The notes: generated by a model not told the origin, from the letters alone. 5,105 nt of DNA from an uncultured bacterium (GCA_946543095.1 CAMNLO010000149.1:1-5105); one strand, 5' to 3'; positions 1 through 5,105 are shown, counted from the stretch's first letter. Made by a program: numbers and translations.

Positions 1-547
1 CGGAGGCCAGGGTGATCAGAAACACGGTGATAAAAAGATCCGCCGTAAAGCTTCCGAGCACCACGCTCTCCGGGCGGAAATAAACACCGCAGAGATGGCA
101 TACCGTAAGGGTGATGGCGGTCTGCAAGGCGCATAGCAATGTCTGATAGATCGTGTGGGCCAGCACATAAGAGGTGATATGCAGTCCTGCCCTGTGCTCT
201 CTTTTTAACACATCCCTCTCTCTGCAGATGGACTGGATGGAGTTGAAAAACCCGTTCCAGATCCCCACACAGCACAGGGCGAAGGTCCCCTGAAGGGTCC
301 CCTCCATGGTCTGAAACAGACCGCTTCCCACGGCGATGCTCACCATGGCGGCGATGACCGCGGCCATGGGCAGAACGATCCAGTCGCTCTGAAAGATAAA
401 GATCCTCAGAAGCTTCAGCAGATAGATAAAGGTCTGTCCCAGCCGGCCGGTGTATTTCAGATCCTTCGGATCCTCTTTCGCCGTTTTCCCGATTTCCGTT
501 GTTTTCTCTTTTTCTATTGTTTCCGATAGTATTGCATCCTTCTGCAT
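1..547 (-). CDS. ABC-2/ABCG-like transporter permease, N-terminal part (runs off left edge)
   Basis: Membrane subunit of an ABC exporter; 182 codons are visible and the C-terminal part lies beyond position 1. Seen in my translation: a charged, lysine/glutamate-rich cytoplasmic N-terminus of about 50 residues, membrane segments near residues 56-76 and 86-104, then the motif RERDVLKREHRAGLH (about 109-123), then segments near 126-150 and from 169 on. An E-R-x-x-L-x-R-E sequence just after the second helix is typical of ABCG-like ABC-2 permeases. The start at 547 has GGAGG 4 nt upstream, a rather short spacing; no other in-frame Met occurs before residue 61. The partner ATPase lies upstream on the same strand, so the two probably form one transporter. 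Substrate unknown. The family call is recognition by eye. Confidence 0.82.
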   Translation of the reverse strand, partial: MQKDAILSETIEKEKTTEIGKTAKEDPKDLKYTGRLGQTFIYLLKLLRIFIFQSDWIVLPMAAVIAAMVSIAVGSGLFQTMEGTLQGTFALCCVGIWNGFFNSIQSICRERDVLKREHRAGLHITSYVLAHTIYQTLLCALQTAITLTVCHLCGVYFRPESVVLGSFTADLFITVFLITLAS

Positions 548-558
548 ACTTCCTCCAA

Positions 559-574
559 TGCCGCTTCAGCGGCA
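559..574. repeat. Hairpin A, 7-bp arms
   Basis: TGCCGCT (559-565) and AGCGGCA (568-574) are perfect inverted arms around TC; in RNA this would more likely be a 6-bp stem with a TTCA loop. It lies just upstream of the permease ribosome binding site on the coding strand. Its arm is nearly that of hairpin C (both contain TGCCGCTT and GCGGCA), so A and C may share an origin. Confidence 0.65.
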
Positions 575-580
575 ATCTGA

Positions 581-606
581 GGAGAAATTGCGAATGCGAT
601 TTCTCC
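581..606. repeat. Hairpin B, 11-bp arms with GAAT loop
   Basis: GGAGAAATTGC (581-591) faces GCGATTTCTCC (596-606) around GAAT. All positions pair except 589/598, which is a U-G wobble in plus-strand RNA but an A-C mismatch in minus-strand RNA. A further AATC/GATT pairing (574-577 with 607-610) could lengthen the stem across a 3-nt bulge. The asymmetry weakly favours folding of a plus-strand transcript, opposite to the flanking genes. Confidence 0.65.
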
Positions 607-621
607 GATTGGATCAGTGCA

Positions 622-645
622 ATTTGTGCCGCTTGCGGCACAAAT
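622..645. repeat. Hairpin C, perfect 11-bp arms
   Basis: ATTTGTGCCGC (622-632) and GCGGCACAAAT (635-645) are perfect inverted arms separated by TT. In plus-strand RNA the stem would close as G(CUUG)C, a known stable tetraloop; in minus-strand RNA the loop is CAAG. Two more pairs could form outside a bulged A at 621. Confidence 0.75.
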
Positions 646-649
646 GCGG

Positions 650-685
650 GTATGTAAAAACTGCTATCGAGCAGTTTTTACATAC
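650..685. terminator. Hairpin D, perfect 16-bp arms, bidirectional-terminator-like
   Basis: GTATGTAAAAACTGCT (650-665) and AGCAGTTTTTACATAC (670-685) are perfect inverted arms around an ATCG loop, the longest stem in the window. The inner part, AAAAACTGCT / AGCAGTTTTT, has the A-tract, stem, T-tract shape of a bidirectional intrinsic terminator, although its core is only moderately GC-rich and the T run is five long. On the minus strand it begins 7 nt after the ATPase stop, so it could partly end or stabilise ATPase transcripts before the permease. The hairpin is certain; termination is inferred. Confidence 0.45.
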
Positions 686-692
686 TTCTTCC

Positions 693-2045
693 TCACCCTG
701 CCTGCCCCAGGTATTCCTTTCCGTAGCGCTCCACGAATTCATCCGCTCTGCCCTCTCCCCCTTCGTCCTTCTGGTTCACCGAAAGCAGGATGTCCTCCAT
801 GGACTCCTTGCCGAAAAAGGTTAAAGCCTGCCGGATGGGTCCGTAATAAGCAAGCCTTCCGGTCCGTCCCGCGTCCTTTGCCAGAACGATCACGTCGTCA
901 AACAGCTCCATGACCCGGTCGGGGGTGTGGGTGATAACGATGACGATCTTTCCCTCATCCGCGATCTCCCGGAGGCTTTTGAACAGGTTCCTTGCCACTA
1001 CACCATCCAGGCCGGAATCCGGCTCATCCAGGATAAAGAGGGTGGGATCCGAGATAAACTCCATGGCGATGGAAAGCCGCTTCCTCTGGCCTCCGGAGAG
1101 CTTTCCCACCTGGTTGAACCGGACAGAATAAAGGCCGAATTTCTTCAGCACTTCATCACTGCGCCTGATCCTTTCCAGCAGGGACATGGTCCTGGGCAGC
1201 CGTATGCCCGCCGCGTCCCAGACGGTGCTGCTCACCGTGTCCGTCATGCGCATCAGATCCTGCTGGGGCACAAAGCCCAGCTTGTATTTCATGCTGTCAT
1301 AGTTTTTATACAGATCATTCCCGTTGATCACCACCTCGGCGTCGGCCTTCTCATATCCTGTGATGGCATTTAAGAGTGTGGTCTTTCCGGCACCTGACCC
1401 TCCCAAAAGCAATACCATATGTCCCGCCGGGATGGAAAAATGGATGTCCCGCAGCAGTGTCTTGATCCGGAAGAACTCCATCACCTTCCGTTCCTTCAGA
1501 TTCAGGGTGAGCCCCTTCTGCAAAGCCTCCAGGCTTGCCCCGCTGATGGAGGCTGCGTTGCTGAAATCGATGGTACTCAACTGCTTCACCGGAAGGGTCT
1601 TTTTATCATAGCCCCAGATCATGGCGGGGACAGGCTTGATCAAAACCCAGAGGATCACCCAGAGCCGGCTCTTTGCAAACACTCTGCAAAGGGGCAGATA
1701 GATACGGATACTGTAGATCACCACGGCCAGGCGGAAAGCATACCAGATCCCATTCAAAAGGACCGCCAGATTGGTGCTGCCGTTCATCGTACCCGCAAGC
1801 ATCTGCGCGACGAGCTCACAGCCAACTAAAATGCAGTAGGTCCTGCCCTCCTCCTCATGCTCCGCCAGAACAGCCAGCTGATACTCCCTGAATACGGGAA
1901 CAAAACCGTACCAGCCCTTCAGTCCGCCTTTTATGAACATCTTCCTGTAGCCAAGGCTTGAGAAAATGTAAACGAATAATGTGACAAAAGGCAGGATCAG
2001 AATTCCGAATAAAAAGAACAGTCCCTGGATCTGTTGTAAGCTCAT
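693..2045 (-). CDS. ABC transporter ATP-binding protein, ABCG-like, with N-terminal membrane domain
   Basis: ATPase subunit of an ABC exporter, 450 residues. Residues 1-145 form a membrane domain with likely helices near 7-30, 68-85, 92-120 and 127-145. The segment GWYGFVPVFREYQLAV (44-59) recalls DUF5684-type four-helix domains. The nucleotide-binding domain spans about 175-430: Walker A GGSGAGKT (215-222), Q-loop PQQD (260-263), signature LSGGQRKR (316-323), Walker B LFILDEP (336-342, catalytic E341), D-loop SGLD (344-347), switch H373. DEPDSGLD carries D where ABCG proteins usually have T. The C-terminal YYGPIRQALTFFG is the usual ABCG-type ending. Start 2045 has GGAGAGGA upstream (GGAG at 8 nt). 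The gene pairs with the permease downstream. All catalytic motifs are intact. Substrate unknown; ABCG-like class by signature and tail. Confidence 0.9.
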   Translation of the reverse strand: MSLQQIQGLFFLFGILILPFVTLFVYIFSSLGYRKMFIKGGLKGWYGFVPVFREYQLAVLAEHEEEGRTYCILVGCELVAQMLAGTMNGSTNLAVLLNGIWYAFRLAVVIYSIRIYLPLCRVFAKSRLWVILWVLIKPVPAMIWGYDKKTLPVKQLSTIDFSNAASISGASLEALQKGLTLNLKERKVMEFFRIKTLLRDIHFSIPAGHMVLLLGGSGAGKTTLLNAITGYEKADAEVVINGNDLYKNYDSMKYKLGFVPQQDLMRMTDTVSSTVWDAAGIRLPRTMSLLERIRRSDEVLKKFGLYSVRFNQVGKLSGGQRKRLSIAMEFISDPTLFILDEPDSGLDGVVARNLFKSLREIADEGKIVIVITHTPDRVMELFDDVIVLAKDAGRTGRLAYYGPIRQALTFFGKESMEDILLSVNQKDEGGEGRADEFVERYGKEYLGQAG

Positions 2046-2138
2046 GCGTTCCTCTCCATGCTATTCCTCATTCTGCGGGTAAACGGGCGGCCATTGGGAT
2101 AAGCCGGCAAAGCTGCAGACGGCCGCGCAACAAAACTC

Positions 2139-2167
2139 TGTGCAAATATCTGAAAATAGATTACAAT
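2139..2167 (+). promoter_or_regulatory. Candidate promoter for the aldo/keto reductase operon
   Basis: TACAAT at 2162-2167 matches TATAAT at five of six positions. A weak -35, TGTGCA at 2139-2144 (three of six), lies 17 bp upstream. The start of transcription would fall near 2174, giving a leader of about 42 nt. The -10 lies inside the spacer of an inverted repeat. Inferred from consensus only. Confidence 0.35.
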
Positions 2168-2185
2168 AATTCAGATGGTTTTGCA
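2141..2185. promoter_or_regulatory. Interrupted palindrome over the candidate promoter (possible operator)
   Basis: Two nested inverted repeats share one centre: TGCAAA (2141-2146) with TTTGCA (2180-2185), and ATCTGAA (2148-2154) with TTCAGAT (2170-2176). They are offset by one base on the left and three on the right. The 15-bp centre contains the candidate -10 TACAAT. The position suits a repressor or activator site for the divergent genes at 2045 and 2216. No regulator is encoded in the window and I do not recognise the motif. Confidence 0.35.
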
Positions 2186-2215
2186 ATGCGGCCTTATTTG
2201 GGAAAGGAGCCGGCA

Positions 2216-3265
2216 ATGAGAATAATACGACTCGGGAAAACAGGCATTGAGGTTCCCCAGAATGCCTTCGGCGCACTGCCTGTGCAGCGGACGGAAAAAG
2301 CGGAAGCGGTCCGCATCCTGCGGGCAGCCTATGAAGGGGGAATGACATATTTTGACACCGCCAGGGCCTACTCCGACAGTGAGGAAAAAATGGGGGAGGC
2401 TTTCGCCGGGATGCGGGATAAGATCTATATCGCCTCCAAAACAATGGGACGGGATCCGGAAAGCTTTTGGAAGGATCTGGAGACCACTCTCCGGAATCTG
2501 AAGACAGACTATCTGGATCTCTACCAGTTTCACTGTGTGGATCGCTGCTATGCCCCGGGGGACGGAACGGGCCTTTATGAAGCCATGCTGGAAGCAAAAA
2601 AGCAGGGCAAGATCCGCCATATCGGCATCACTGCCAACAAGATCGGCGTGGCGGAGGAGATCGTAAAAAGCGGACTCTATGAGACTTTGCAGTTTCCCTT
2701 CTCCTATCTGGCAAGCGACAGGGACATCGCATTGTGCAAAGCCTGCAAGGAGGCGGACATGGGCTTTATCGCCATGAAGGGGCTCTCCGGCGGACTTTTG
2801 ACCAACGCAAAAGCCTGTATGGCCTTTATGAAAGACTATGACGTGCTGCCCATCTGGGGGATCCAGCGCATGAAGGAGCTTTCGGAATGGCTTTCCTTCT
2901 TCAAGGAAGATGTGGAGATGACTAAGGAGCTTCAGGCCGTGATCGAAAAGGACAGGGCCGAGCTTCTGGGAGAGTTCTGCAGAGGCTGCGGCTACTGCGC
3001 TCCCTGCACTGTGGGCATCATCATCAATTCCTGCGCCAGGATGAGCCTGATGGTGCGCCGGGCTCCTTCGGAGAGCTGGCTGAACGAGCACTGGCAGGCG
3101 GAAATGAAAAAGATCGAAAACTGCGTGGACTGCGGCGCCTGCATGAGCCGCTGCCCCTACGAACTGAATATCCCGAAGCTTCTCAGGAAGAATCTGGAGG
3201 ATTATAACGAGATCCTGAAGGGAAATAAATCTGTGGAGAAAGGCTTATATGAAAGATCAAACTAA
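2216..3265 (+). CDS. Aldo/keto reductase with C-terminal 4Fe-4S ferredoxin domain
   Basis: Cytosolic oxidoreductase of 349 residues. Residues 1 to about 230 form the aldo/keto reductase barrel, which uses NAD(P)H to interconvert carbonyls and alcohols. The family's catalytic tetrad is visible: D47 (YFDTAR), Y52 (AYSD), K75 (IASK), H106 (LYQFH). The tail carries two cysteine sets: C255-x2-C258-x2-C261-x2-C264 and C303-x2-C306-x2-C309-x3-C313-P, as expected for two 4Fe-4S clusters, so electrons may pass to or from ferredoxin-like partners. This fusion is common in anaerobes, usually with unknown substrate. Start 2216 was chosen because AAGGAG ends 6 nt before it; an ATG 30 nt upstream has no such site. 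The gene overlaps the following Nudix gene by 17 bp, so the two are probably cotranscribed. Confidence 0.93.
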   Translation: MRIIRLGKTGIEVPQNAFGALPVQRTEKAEAVRILRAAYEGGMTYFDTARAYSDSEEKMGEAFAGMRDKIYIASKTMGRDPESFWKDLETTLRNLKTDYLDLYQFHCVDRCYAPGDGTGLYEAMLEAKKQGKIRHIGITANKIGVAEEIVKSGLYETLQFPFSYLASDRDIALCKACKEADMGFIAMKGLSGGLLTNAKACMAFMKDYDVLPIWGIQRMKELSEWLSFFKEDVEMTKELQAVIEKDRAELLGEFCRGCGYCAPCTVGIIINSCARMSLMVRRAPSESWLNEHWQAEMKKIENCVDCGACMSRCPYELNIPKLLRKNLEDYNEILKGNKSVEKGLYERSN

Positions 3266-3860
3266 AGAAAAGAATCCTCTTGCATGGGAGGAGGTCAGCT
3301 GCGAGCACGTGATCTGTGACGAATGGATGGATCTGCGGAGGAAGGCCTACCGCTTCCCCGACGGCAAGATCTTCTCCCCCTTCTATAACTACAGCAGAAG
3401 GGATTATTCGGTCATTGTGGCCACGGACACGGAGGGCCGCTTCATCTGCGTTAAGCAGTTCCGCCACGGCATCGAGGAGGTCACCACGGAATTCCCGGCG
3501 GGAGGCATCGAGCGCAGCGGCAGGAGTGAATACCGCAAAGGCCACGGCGGGGATGTGGCGGATTCCGAAAGCGCACTGGCGGCGGCCAGACGGGAGTTAT
3601 TGGAGGAAACGGGCTACGCCTCCGATGAGTGGTCCCCTCTTATCGTGATCCCCTCCAACGCCTCCATCGCGGATAACTATGCCTATCTCTTCCGGGCGAA
3701 AAACTGCGAAAAGATCGGCTCCCAGAAGCTGGATGAAACGGAGTTCCTGAACATCGTTACCTACTCCGAAAAAGAACTGGAAGCCCTGATCCTTTCGGGG
3801 GGCTTCCAGCAGGCTGTTCATGTAATGGGTTATTACCTGGCCAAGGACCGGGCAGGCTGA
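3249..3860 (+). CDS. Nudix hydrolase, ADP-ribose pyrophosphatase type
   Basis: 203-residue cytosolic Nudix enzyme. The family cleaves nucleoside diphosphates linked to another group; members of this type commonly split ADP-ribose into AMP and ribose 5-phosphate. KQFRHGIEEVTTEFPAGGIE (69-88) is the lead-in typical of ADP-ribose pyrophosphatases. The Nudix box matches GX5EX7REUXEEXGU as G101, E107, R115-E116, E119-E120, G122-Y123, so the metal-binding glutamates are intact. Between PAGGIE and the Nudix helix lies an extra stretch of about 14 residues (89-102) that is basic and glycine-rich. AAAGG lies 5 nt before the ATG. The start is inside the end of the reductase gene (17-bp overlap), implying translational coupling. 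A joint role in handling NAD-derived metabolites is an inference; substrate could differ, for example nucleotide sugars. Confidence 0.9.
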   Translation: MKDQTKEKNPLAWEEVSCEHVICDEWMDLRRKAYRFPDGKIFSPFYNYSRRDYSVIVATDTEGRFICVKQFRHGIEEVTTEFPAGGIERSGRSEYRKGHGGDVADSESALAAARRELLEETGYASDEWSPLIVIPSNASIADNYAYLFRAKNCEKIGSQKLDETEFLNIVTYSEKELEALILSGGFQQAVHVMGYYLAKDRAG

Positions 3861-4901
3861 TCAGTTCTGAGGATCGTTTCCGTTGCCGATATAGCGATTG
3901 TTGTAGGGATCCGTGCTGCCATAGCTGCTGTTGTAAGGATCCGTGCTGCCATAGGGATCCGTGTAGGAAGCAGCATGGGGATTCAGCTCCGGAAACTTCT
4001 GCTTCAGCAGGGAGTAGATCTCCGCGTCGGTGCAGGCCTTATAGGGCTGTACATAGAAGACCAGCAGGATCCCGCAGGTGAAGATGGAAAGCAGATACCA
4101 GCCGATAAAGGAAAGATCAAGGACAAAAGCATCCATCTTGTGGCCGTCCATCATGCGTCTGGAGAGGGTGATGGCTTCATTGGCTCCCATCTCCGGATGC
4201 TCCGCGATGATATAGGGGACCATCCTGTAGGAATAGCTTTTGATCAGTGCCGGGATCCCGCAGAGCAGGCCCCAGAGCCAGAGATAAATGCCTTTTAACA
4301 GCATGGTGCCCACATTGGCCCCCCAGTTCGGGGAGAAGCCTCTTCCAATACTGGAGAGATCGCTGTCCCCTTCCGCGTTTTTCAGGAAGAAGTACTGGCA
4401 GCCCACCTCCAGGGGATTTAACACCAGGATATCGATCAGGAAGCTGATGATGGAAATAATGACCGCAATGCCGATCACAGCTGCGACGATGGCCATGACC
4501 ATCTCAATGCCGCCGGTGTTCATCACCGTGCGGAAGCCCTCCTTCAGCTCATCCAGCTCTTCATCGGTCAGATCCCCGTTCTCAATGCTATTCTCAATGC
4601 TCCGGATGCTCTCCTCGGGAATGCCGGCCTGTTTTAAGGTGTCTTCCAGCTCCTTGATCTCCTCCGCACTGAGCCTTCCCTTCTTCTCCAGCACTTCCGT
4701 CGTGCGATCCAGCGTATTGCTCACCCCTGCGATGCCCTGTCTTGCAGCACTCATGGCGCTTCTGACGGTGCTGGTGGCCTGGGAGCCCGCTGCGCCGCCC
4801 AGGGCTACAGAAAGCAGAAAGGCCGCCACAAGGCAGTAGAAGTAATTTGCCTTAAACTTCTCCTTGCCCCTTCGTTTCAGTTCACCAAGATTCCATTCCA
4901 T
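3861..4901 (-). CDS. DUF975 family integral membrane protein
   Basis: 346 residues from the chosen start; function unknown. DUF975 marks are NPLEVGCQYFF, RRMMDGHK, the helix containing LSFIGWYLLSIFTCGI, and VQPYKACTDAEIYSLL. Likely membrane helices lie near 21-40, 133-160, 199-222 and 258-284. Unusually, about 90 charged, helix-prone residues (40-130, many Glu/Lys) sit between the first two helices, probably outside the membrane. The C-terminal 35 residues are Tyr/Asp/Asn/Ser-rich with TDPY repeats. Start 4901 is preferred because GGAGG (4910-4914) lies 8 nt before it and MEWNLGELKRR fits the family. ATGs at 4907 and 4916 are in frame, but the latter overlaps the ribosome binding site. The stop abuts the Nudix stop. 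It appears to be a single-gene unit. Confidence 0.88.
   Translation of the reverse strand: MEWNLGELKRRGKEKFKANYFYCLVAAFLLSVALGGAAGSQATSTVRSAMSAARQGIAGVSNTLDRTTEVLEKKGRLSAEEIKELEDTLKQAGIPEESIRSIENSIENGDLTDEELDELKEGFRTVMNTGGIEMVMAIVAAVIGIAVIISIISFLIDILVLNPLEVGCQYFFLKNAEGDSDLSSIGRGFSPNWGANVGTMLLKGIYLWLWGLLCGIPALIKSYSYRMVPYIIAEHPEMGANEAITLSRRMMDGHKMDAFVLDLSFIGWYLLSIFTCGILLVFYVQPYKACTDAEIYSLLKQKFPELNPHAASYTDPYGSTDPYNSSYGSTDPYNNRYIGNGNDPQN
3901..3965. repeat. 30-bp-period tandem repeat in the DUF975 C-terminal tail
   Basis: A 24-bp unit at 3901-3924 recurs at 3931-3954 with one difference (G to A), giving a 30-bp period. A partial third unit, GGATCCGTG, follows at 3955-3963. On the coding strand the units encode repeated TDPYGS/TDPYNS-type words. 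The repeat is in frame, so gain or loss of one unit would change the tail by ten residues without a frameshift. Confidence 0.8.
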
Positions 4902-4923
4902 ACTCATTTCCTCCATGTAAAAA

Positions 4924-4959
4924 TTGTGTTACCATATAACAACTGTAATCATAACACAA
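4924..4959. promoter_or_regulatory. 8-bp inverted repeat in the divergent DUF975/mntP spacer
   Basis: TTGTGTTA (4924-4931) and TAACACAA (4952-4959) form a perfect inverted repeat around 20 bp. The spacer between the two start codons (4902-4985) is AT-rich. TATGAT on the minus strand (4948-4953) could be a -10 box for the DUF975 gene, with a weak -35 (TGTTCA) 17 bp upstream. TATAAC (4935-4940) on the plus strand lacks a good -35. A shared operator is possible. No known MntR box or yybP-ykoY-like riboswitch is recognisable. Confidence 0.3.
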
Positions 4960-4985
4960 ATTTCAGTTTCTGAACACTTTTTCTA

Positions 4986-5105
4986 ATGACCGTTAGCTTT
5001 TTATTTTTTTTCAACAGCATCCTCTTCGGCATCGGACTGGCCATGGACGCCTTTTCCGTCTCTGTGGCCAACGGCATCGCGGATCCCGGTATGCGGCGGA
5101 ATAAG
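4986..5105 (+). CDS. mntP: MntP-family manganese efflux pump, first 40 codons (runs off right edge)
   Basis: N-terminal fragment of a membrane manganese(II) exporter. My translation begins MTVSFLFFFNSILF and continues GIGLAMDAFSVSVANG. The GLAMDAFSVS helix is the hallmark of the MntP family; its aspartate (residue 21 here) corresponds to the conserved first-helix aspartate needed for transport. The following ANGIADPGM resembles the Clostridia branch of the family. Start 4986 gives a first helix of normal length, and an in-frame TGA lies just upstream (4971-4973). There is no clear ribosome binding site before it, and a run of eight T (5004-5011) falls within codons 7-9. It is divergent from the DUF975 gene. 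Only the N-terminus is seen, so integrity cannot be judged. Confidence 0.85.
   Translation, partial: MTVSFLFFFNSILFGIGLAMDAFSVSVANGIADPGMRRNK

Larger units (their letters stand above)
545..692. repeat. Candidate inserted palindromic element flanked by 12-bp direct repeats
   Basis: The spacer between ATPase and permease holds four consecutive hairpins (A 559-574, B 581-606, C 622-645, D 650-685). It is bounded by near-identical 12-mers, CATACTTCCTCC at 545-556 and CATACTTCTTCC at 681-692 (11/12). Read on the minus strand, both are a ribosome-binding-site-like stretch followed by ATG. One is the permease start signal. The other follows the ATPase stop codon directly and gives ATG then TAA. Deleting one copy plus the core (136 bp) would put the permease start 9 nt after the ATPase stop, a normal tight operon junction. 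The core has no terminal inverted repeats and no transposase, so it is not a classic MITE; a REP/BIME-like dispersed repeat fits better. The insertion reading is an inference. Confidence 0.6.

Noticed and set aside
559..685. CRISPR array from the repeated palindromes
   Set aside because: The four hairpins differ in sequence and length, are not separated by uniform spacers, and no cas gene is present.
927..1829. Plus-strand open frames opposite the ABC ATPase
   Set aside because: They mirror conserved ATPase motifs on the other strand and have no domain features of their own.
2186..2215. Upstream ATG start for the aldo/keto reductase
   Set aside because: There is no ribosome binding site before it, and the AAGGAG for the 2216 start lies inside this extension.
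2061..2597. 178-codon open frame on the minus strand
   Set aside because: It overlaps the reductase gene and the divergent promoter region, and its product is low-complexity (Pro/Ser/Arg-rich) without a family signature.
2171..3091. 306-codon open frame on the minus strand
   Set aside because: It lies opposite the aldo/keto reductase, whose catalytic and cysteine motifs are intact. The translation shows no recognisable domain; it is a shadow of the high-GC coding strand.
3316..3648. 110-codon plus-strand frame inside the Nudix gene
   Set aside because: It is a different frame of the Nudix coding region, rich in Ser/Arg/Ala, without a ribosome binding site or motif.
4288..4839. 183-codon plus-strand frame, Ser/Met-rich
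   Set aside because: It is antisense to the charged domain and membrane segment of the DUF975 gene; its composition follows from the opposite-strand Glu/Lys codons.
4983..5011. CTAA/TTAG hairpin followed by T runs as a terminator
   Set aside because: A 4-bp AT-rich stem is too weak, and the T runs lie inside the mntP coding sequence.

Overview
The window looks like chromosomal DNA of a moderately GC-rich Gram-positive anaerobe of the class Clostridia, probably a Lachnospiraceae-type gut bacterium. This rests on strong GGAGG-type ribosome binding sites and on the gene families present: an ABCG-like ABC pair, an aldo/keto reductase with a ferredoxin tail, a DUF975 membrane protein and a Clostridia-type MntP. 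The taxon is an inference; no rRNA or other marker gene is present.

Layout. Positions 1-2045 hold two genes on the minus strand. An ABC ATPase with an N-terminal four-helix membrane domain comes first (2045-693). The N-terminal part of an ABC-2/ABCG-like permease follows (547-1) and runs off the left edge. Together they look like one exporter operon. The 145 bp between them is filled by four closely spaced hairpins, bracketed by a 12-bp direct repeat (11/12 identical). One repeat copy carries the permease ribosome binding site and start codon; the other sits directly against the ATPase stop codon. This looks like an element of about 136 bp inserted exactly at the old gene junction, with a target-site-like duplication that rebuilt the start signal. 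It is the most unusual thing in the window.

Positions 2046-2215 are a divergent promoter region with a long interrupted palindrome over a candidate -10 box. Positions 2216-3860 hold two plus-strand genes overlapping by 17 bp: an aldo/keto reductase with a C-terminal two-cluster 4Fe-4S domain, and a Nudix hydrolase of the ADP-ribose pyrophosphatase type with an insertion before its Nudix helix. The overlap indicates an operon, perhaps joining a redox enzyme with turnover of an NAD-derived nucleotide (inference).

Positions 3861-4901 hold a DUF975-family membrane protein on the minus strand. Its stop codon abuts the Nudix stop codon with no gap. It has an extra charged helical domain after the first membrane helix and a short tandem-repeat tail. 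Positions 4902-4985 are an AT-rich divergent spacer with an 8-bp inverted repeat. From 4986 the first 40 codons of a MntP-family manganese efflux pump run off the right edge. No RNA gene, CRISPR array, transposase or prophage gene was seen. No stretch over 300 bases lacks a gene.
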